From the NCBI GenBank assembly GCA_023253575.1, contig JALRGB010000293.1:1-10613 (forward strand): a stretch of 10,613 nucleotides of DNA, read 5' to 3'. Each line of letters begins with the position of its first letter. Position 1 is the first letter of the stretch. Source of the DNA: Verrucomicrobiales bacterium. GTDB lineage: Bacteria; Verrucomicrobiota; Verrucomicrobiia; Verrucomicrobiales; V1-33. Position numbers and translations under genes: made by a program. Positions 6,701 to 10,613 of this stretch are shown here, piece after piece. Below the pieces are notes generated by a model. The model worked only from the letters and a program-made list of their open reading frames with translations, did no database searches and was not told the origin of the DNA.

Positions 6701-7519
6701 ATGATAGATCCGGCCCTACTGCACTCTTTTATTATGACTGTCTCCAACAGTGCCATTGATTCGTTTCTTTCGCTGCCTCTACCTGCCATCGTAGTCGTGG
6801 TGTTGGGGATCTCGTCGGTTATAGCGGTCATCACGCATTTAGTGTTGGTACCGTGGCTGGCCGGCCGCGATGGCTCGAAAATGGAAGGGTTTCAATCCGA
6901 GGTAGTGGCCTTGATCGGGCTGGCCTTTGGCCTGCTTATTTCCTTCAATGCGGTGTCTGTCTGGCAGACAGCTGATACGGCCAAAATGGCCATCGTGACC
7001 GAAGCAGCTTCGCTCCAGTCTTTCGCCTATGAGCTTGAGCTCCTACCCGCTCCCCGAGGCGAAGAGGGACAGGCCCTGCTGCGCCAATACGTCGAGCATA
7101 TCCGACTGGTGGAATGGCCGCTGTTGGCTAAAAGTCAGGCCCATAGCGACCGGCCGGACAGCCAGAAGCAACTCGTCGCCTTCAGCCGAACGCATGGCCA
7201 TGACGCCATGAATGCCGCACTGACCAGCGCCATCGATCAACGAGTCCTCCGCATTCAGATGAGCCAGTATCGCATCAGTCGCGCCCGCTGGACGGTTGTT
7301 GTCATGCTGGCGATTTTGCTCATTCTCTCGATGGGCCTGCTCCACGCTCAGCACCGCCGCTCGCGCGCCGTAGGCCTGACTTTTGTCGCCCTCTCCATCG
7401 GTACCTGCTTCGTCATCCTCTTCGCGCATGGCCGCCCATTCGTAGGTACCAACGCCCTCCAGCCAGTGGAATTAAATGAACTGTCCACCAGAATGGCCGC
7501 CGACGGAGCCGGCCAATAA
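6701..7519 (+). CDS. DUF4239 (bestrophin-like domain) membrane protein
   Basis: This 272-residue protein has four predicted membrane helices at about 27-53, 68-88, 197-215 and 223-243, with a helical soluble region of about 105 residues in the middle. The layout and motifs fit the DUF4239/bestrophin-like family. GLAFGLLISFNAVSVWQTAD is followed by A-rich EAASLQSFAYELELLP, then LLRQYVEHIRLVEWPLL, and after helix 4 the family-type HGRPFVGTNALQPVEL. The function of DUF4239 proteins is not established; distant similarity to bestrophin anion channels has been noted, so a channel role is only a possibility. ATG 6701 is used; ATG 6734 would remove 11 residues before helix 1, and neither has a strong Shine-Dalgarno (GAGGAT at 6681-6686 is too distant). 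The gene is divergent from the toroid operon, sharing a 132-bp intergenic region, and stands alone. Confidence 0.8.
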   Translation: MIDPALLHSFIMTVSNSAIDSFLSLPLPAIVVVVLGISSVIAVITHLVLVPWLAGRDGSKMEGFQSEVVALIGLAFGLLISFNAVSVWQTADTAKMAIVTEAASLQSFAYELELLPAPRGEEGQALLRQYVEHIRLVEWPLLAKSQAHSDRPDSQKQLVAFSRTHGHDAMNAALTSAIDQRVLRIQMSQYRISRARWTVVVMLAILLILSMGLLHAQHRRSRAVGLTFVALSIGTCFVILFAHGRPFVGTNALQPVELNELSTRMAADGAGQ

Positions 7520-7703
7520 ACTGGCCCAAGCGATAGCCAGTTTCCCTCGCTCATCACCAACAGATCGACCTCGGCCCCGCTTTCCTTTTACGGTTTCGCT
7601 CCACCATTTCTTTCCAGTGCTGGTCGTTTGCCGACACTTCATCGTTGGTCATTGCAGCTGGAAGTGAGCAGGTTAGTCTGGCCGGTTTCCCGCCGTCATT
7701 CTG

Positions 7704-8732
7704 ATGCCAGCCCCTGACTTCACCGTTACCGAACTCATTGACCTGACCCGCCGCCACTTTCCCGAGCTGGCCGGCTCGGAGCTTGAGGCCTCACCCATTC
7801 TCAAAGGGGGATCGGATCGGCGTTATTATCGCCTGACCCAAGCGGGCACCCCACTGCACCTTATCCTCGTCAGTTATACGGACGCCCGGCCCGACAACAT
7901 CTGCTTCTTTCCGGCCACCGAGATTTTGCAGGCCCACGGGGTGCGAGTTCCCGCCGTCCACTTCCACGACCGCCAGCGAAAACTCGCTTGGATCGAGGAC
8001 CTCGGCGCCTTGGACTTGTGGGCACTGCAGGAATGCCCGTGGCCAGAACGCCGACGCCTTTACACCCGCACCCTCGAAGAAATCGCCCGCGTCCACCGCC
8101 TGCAACCTGCCAGCCTGCCGGCCGAGACCCTGGCTCAACTCATGAGCGGCTTCACCGAAGACCTCTACGCCTGGGAACAAAATTATTTCTTCGACAACTT
8201 CGCTGCCCACTTCTCCGCCGCCTCACTCGCCGCCCAGCAGTCGGCCCGCACCTCCGCCGCCCTCACTGATCTGCGCCGAGAACTGGGCGCGCTGCCCACA
8301 TTTTTGGTCCACCGGGATTTTCAGTCGCAAAACGTCATCATCCGAGATGATCAACCTTATTTAATTGATTATCAAGGATTGCGACCTGGTCGACCCGAGT
8401 ACGACGTAGCTTCCCTCCTTTACGACCCGTATGTCACCTTCACGTTGGCGGAGCGGAATGAATTGTGGTCGGCCTATCAAGCCCTGCGTTCTGGGGATGA
8501 CGGCTGGGAGACATCTGACCGCCGTCTGGCCCAATGCGCCATTCAACGGCTGATGCAGGCCTTGGGAGCCTATGGCCATCTGGCGCTAAACGCCGGCAAA
8601 CCAGAATTCCTCCGGCACATTCCTCGGGCTGCCGCCACGCTGGCGGAAGTCATCACTCACTCGGGTGTGGCCACTGAGCTACTACCGCTACTCCAGCTCC
8701 GCCCGGCCCCGATGGAGTCGGCGACCGCCTGA
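7704..8732 (+). CDS. Aminoglycoside-phosphotransferase-fold kinase (AmgK/COG3178-like)
   Basis: This 342-residue cytoplasmic protein has the APH kinase fold. The N-lobe has a glycine loop, ILKGGSDRRYYRL (from residue 32), like the 'GGSDRRFYR' signature of the COG3178 phosphotransferases. The catalytic loop is VHRDFQSQN (His203, Asp205, Asn210), and the metal-binding acidic residue is Asp222 in LIDYQG. It is followed by GRPEYDVASLLYDPYV, typical of the group. COG3178 contains AmgK, the MurNAc/GlcNAc anomeric kinase of peptidoglycan recycling. AmgK usually sits beside the nucleotidyltransferase MurU, which is not seen here, so the substrate is unproven. No good Shine-Dalgarno precedes ATG 7704, and a 183-bp gap without features separates it from the DUF4239 gene. 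It is convergent with the second beta-propeller gene (35 bp between stops). Drug-resistance activity should not be inferred from the fold name. Confidence 0.8.
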   Translation: MPAPDFTVTELIDLTRRHFPELAGSELEASPILKGGSDRRYYRLTQAGTPLHLILVSYTDARPDNICFFPATEILQAHGVRVPAVHFHDRQRKLAWIEDLGALDLWALQECPWPERRRLYTRTLEEIARVHRLQPASLPAETLAQLMSGFTEDLYAWEQNYFFDNFAAHFSAASLAAQQSARTSAALTDLRRELGALPTFLVHRDFQSQNVIIRDDQPYLIDYQGLRPGRPEYDVASLLYDPYVTFTLAERNELWSAYQALRSGDDGWETSDRRLAQCAIQRLMQALGAYGHLALNAGKPEFLRHIPRAAATLAEVITHSGVATELLPLLQLRPAPMESATA

Positions 8733-8767
8733 CCCGGTCGGCCGCGACTCACAGCGACGCGGTCAGC

Positions 8768-10228
8768 TTATTCGCCGCGCAGGTCGTAGCAGCGGAGCCG
8801 CGGGCTGGTGCCGGTGATTTTATCTTCTTCATTTTGGCTCACGTAGAGCAGGCCTCTGGAGACCGCAGGCAGCGTCCACGCGCCTCCGGGTGACGTGAAG
8901 AGCTGGGCGGTGGCGCCTTGTTTGACTCCTTCGGGCGAGAGCGTGAGCCAAGCCAGAGTGCCCCATTCGCCGAGAGCGAGGAAGCTACCGTCGACGTGCA
9001 GCAGGCTGCCGCGCATGAATCCGACGGTGAGTGGCCGACCTCCTTGTTCTGGAGGCAGGGTGATGTCGTAAGTGAGGCGGGTACGCCATTTGCTTTGGCC
9101 GGTGCTGGCGTCATGGCAGACGAGTTCGGCGGTCCGATCTTTTTCCCCGGAGAATGCGTAGAGATGATTTTCGTGAAAGACCGGGGTCATCCAATGGCAG
9201 GCGAGCTTCTCATTTTTCCACACCAACTGCAGCGAGCCATCGGGTTGGGCCTGCACCATGGCACCGCCGTTGTACTCACTGCCGCTGTCGATATACGCGT
9301 GAGTGACGAAAAGGCGGTCCGGCCCGCACAGGACCGGCGCCGCCGCATTGACCGAGGTGTACCGAGCGGCCCGCCAGAAAAATTTCCCCGCGACCACTCC
9401 GTCGGCAGGATCCAGCGACACCAGCCCGCCCTGCGACGCCAGCGATTCATCCCCCTCCCCACCCTGAAAAACCAACACCCTCTTCCGTCCATGCAGGACC
9501 GCCGGAATCGGTGACGAATAACTCTGGCTCCACCCCGTCTTGGTAAACCACTTGACCGCCCCCGTCGCCACCTCAAACCCAGCCAGATCCTTGCCGCCCG
9601 CCCCGCCCAAATCGCAAATCAAAACCCCGTCCTGCACCAGCGGCGTGGCTCCCGAACCAAAGAAAAACTGGGGCACCCCATCCTCCATGGCACAATCACG
9701 CTTCCAAAGCACTCGCCCCGAGGCCAGATCCAAGCACGTCAGCATCGAGGTCACCCCAAAGGTAAAAACCCGCCCGTCAGCAATGACCGGACTGGCCCGC
9801 GGACCGTCGCTGTAGCCGTAACGATCGCGATACTCCACGGCATAGTCGTGCGTCCACAGTCTCCGCCCCGTCTCCGGATGCAGGCAGTCAATCGTCTCCC
9901 GACCCTCCAGCCGATGAAAAAGCACCAGCCGATCGCCCACAATCGCCGGGCTAGCATAACCACTGCCCTTGCTCACCTCCCAGACTTTAGGCGGTCCAGC
10001 CGCCGGAAAATCATGTCGCAACTTCGTCTCCGCTGAGTGCGGAGCATCCTGGGCGCCCAGCAGCCGGGGCCAGTCGCTTGTCACCGCCCCCGACGGCAGC
10101 GGTCGCGGTTCTGCATGAAACGTCAGCGCCGGCCACGCCTCGCCCGCCGTCGCTGCCGCCGGCACGTCGGCCGCCCCAGCGCCACCGAATGAAAAACACC
10201 ACAAGAAGGACCAGACAAAACGGGACAT
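8768..10228 (-). CDS. Secreted PQQ-binding-like beta-propeller repeat protein (2)
   Basis: This 486-residue protein has the signal peptide MSRFVWSFLWCFSFGGAGAA, then a linker and the DWPRLLG opening that parallels the HWPCFRG of propeller protein 1. Blade motifs of the 'L..LD..TG...W' type recur: CLHPETGRRLWTHDY, CLDLASGRVLWKRDC, GFEVATGAVKWFTK, SLDPADGVVAGKFFW, QPDGSLQLVWKNEK, CHDASTGQSKWRTRL, WLTLSPEGV and the closing LRCYDLRG. That count fits an eight-bladed propeller. It is probably periplasmic; no enzymatic residue set is evident, and PQQ binding itself is not demonstrated by these repeats. It is a distant paralogue of the 4129-5442 protein rather than a recent duplicate. It lies 77 bp downstream of the dacB stop on the same strand, so the two may be co-transcribed. 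Confidence 0.85.
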   Translation of the reverse strand: MSRFVWSFLWCFSFGGAGAADVPAAATAGEAWPALTFHAEPRPLPSGAVTSDWPRLLGAQDAPHSAETKLRHDFPAAGPPKVWEVSKGSGYASPAIVGDRLVLFHRLEGRETIDCLHPETGRRLWTHDYAVEYRDRYGYSDGPRASPVIADGRVFTFGVTSMLTCLDLASGRVLWKRDCAMEDGVPQFFFGSGATPLVQDGVLICDLGGAGGKDLAGFEVATGAVKWFTKTGWSQSYSSPIPAVLHGRKRVLVFQGGEGDESLASQGGLVSLDPADGVVAGKFFWRAARYTSVNAAAPVLCGPDRLFVTHAYIDSGSEYNGGAMVQAQPDGSLQLVWKNEKLACHWMTPVFHENHLYAFSGEKDRTAELVCHDASTGQSKWRTRLTYDITLPPEQGGRPLTVGFMRGSLLHVDGSFLALGEWGTLAWLTLSPEGVKQGATAQLFTSPGGAWTLPAVSRGLLYVSQNEEDKITGTSPRLRCYDLRGE

Positions 10229-10305
10229 GCCCCATCCAACCCGGAAATCACCCTCAATGCAAATCTGCGTTGCTGCCGCCCTTCATTTAAAACCGCCACG
10301 CCCGC

Positions 10306-10613
10306 TCACCAGTCAGACATCGCCTCGACCACCGCCGCCACCGCTGGAGCCACATCTCGTGCGTAATCACCATCATAGTTGTTCACCAATAACGAAAAAA
10401 CATAACGTCGACCGTCCCCGCACTCGATATGGCCGGTCCAAGCCCGGACCCGCTCAATGCTCCCGTTTTTGGCTTGGATCAGCGCGCCACCAGAGCGCCG
10501 AGGCGCCCGCAGCACCGGCCAAGAGTCCAAAAATTCCCGCCCCTGCGCCCCATTAAGGACGGCCGCATTGGCCCGGGTCAACAATTCAGGAGTGATCATG
10601 TTGGTACGCGACA
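10306..10613 (-). CDS. dacB: D-alanyl-D-alanine carboxypeptidase, PBP4/S13 type, C-terminal part
   Basis: The frame is open to the right edge, so only the C-terminal 101 residues are visible. At the window edge it reads SRTNMITPELLTRAN, which matches the 'GLSR.N..TP..L' segment of S13 penicillin-binding proteins. The next landmark is IQAKNGSIERVRAWTGHI, where the family has 'KTGTL..V..L.G', followed by GRRYVFSLLVNNYDG and an ordinary C-terminus. S13 enzymes (DacB/PBP4) trim or cleave peptidoglycan peptides in the periplasm. The conserved KTG box, which forms one side of the active site, appears here as KNG. KSG variants are known in related proteins, but Asn is unusual. The SxxK and SxN motifs lie outside the window, so activity cannot be judged. 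The apparent ATG at 10599 is internal and not a true start. Confidence 0.8.
   Translation of the reverse strand, partial: SRTNMITPELLTRANAAVLNGAQGREFLDSWPVLRAPRRSGGALIQAKNGSIERVRAWTGHIECGDGRRYVFSLLVNNYDGDYARDVAPAVAAVVEAMSDW

Noticed and set aside
7520..7703. Possible small gene or RNA in the 183-bp gap before the kinase gene
   Set aside because: Short frames here lack start signals and motifs, and no tRNA-like or strong hairpin structure was seen.
8722..8740. Six-bp inverted repeat CGACCG/CGGTCG overlapping the kinase stop codon
   Set aside because: Short stem with no T-run, expected by chance in GC-rich DNA; not enough to call a terminator.
8918..9514. Plus-strand frame of 198 residues antisense to beta-propeller gene 2
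   Set aside because: No motif or start signal, and it lies wholly inside a well-supported gene.

Overview
This window is GC-rich bacterial DNA that reads as chromosome. I see no phage, plasmid, IS, CRISPR, tRNA or rRNA signature. The combination of LPS heptose biosynthesis (HldD), two secreted PQQ-type beta-propeller proteins opening with 'DWP'/'HWP' motifs, a Tat-exported prenyltransferase/squalene-oxidase-repeat protein and mostly weak Shine-Dalgarno sequences suggests a Gram-negative member of the PVC superphylum (Verrucomicrobiota or Planctomycetota). That placement is an inference from gene content, not a phylogeny.

Layout, left to right. (1) 1-216, minus strand: the N-terminal part of an NrfD/PsrC-like membrane subunit, running off the left edge. 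(2) 347-2256, plus strand: two overlapping RbsC-type ABC transporter permeases (ATGA overlap), with no ATPase or binding-protein gene in view. panD (aspartate 1-decarboxylase) follows 39 bp later. (3) hldD on the minus strand, convergent with panD. The panD/hldD gap holds a strong imperfect hairpin, and a good sigma70-like promoter lies upstream of hldD. (4) 4129-6568, minus strand: a probable two-gene operon, with the Tat-exported alpha/alpha-toroid (prenyltransferase-repeat) protein first and a PQQ-type beta-propeller protein second. Its promoter sits so close to the ATG that the mRNA would be leaderless or nearly so. (5) 6701-7519, plus strand: a four-TM DUF4239 (bestrophin-like) membrane protein, divergent from that operon. 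(6) 7704-8732, plus strand: an aminoglycoside-phosphotransferase-fold kinase resembling the AmgK/COG3178 group. (7) Minus strand from the right edge: the C-terminal end of a PBP4-type D-Ala-D-Ala carboxypeptidase (DacB, S13), then a second secreted beta-propeller protein.

How the genes fit together: most are envelope-related (LPS heptose, peptidoglycan carboxypeptidase, possible amino-sugar kinase, exported repeat proteins, membrane transporters), with panD as a cofactor housekeeping gene. I do not see a defence system or a clearly new multi-gene machine. The points most worth checking are a KNG in place of the KTG box in DacB, Arg at the usually conserved Asn72 of PanD, a lopsided permease pair without its ATPase, the near-leaderless promoter with a palindrome between its -35 and -10 boxes, and the unclear start of the NrfD-like gene.
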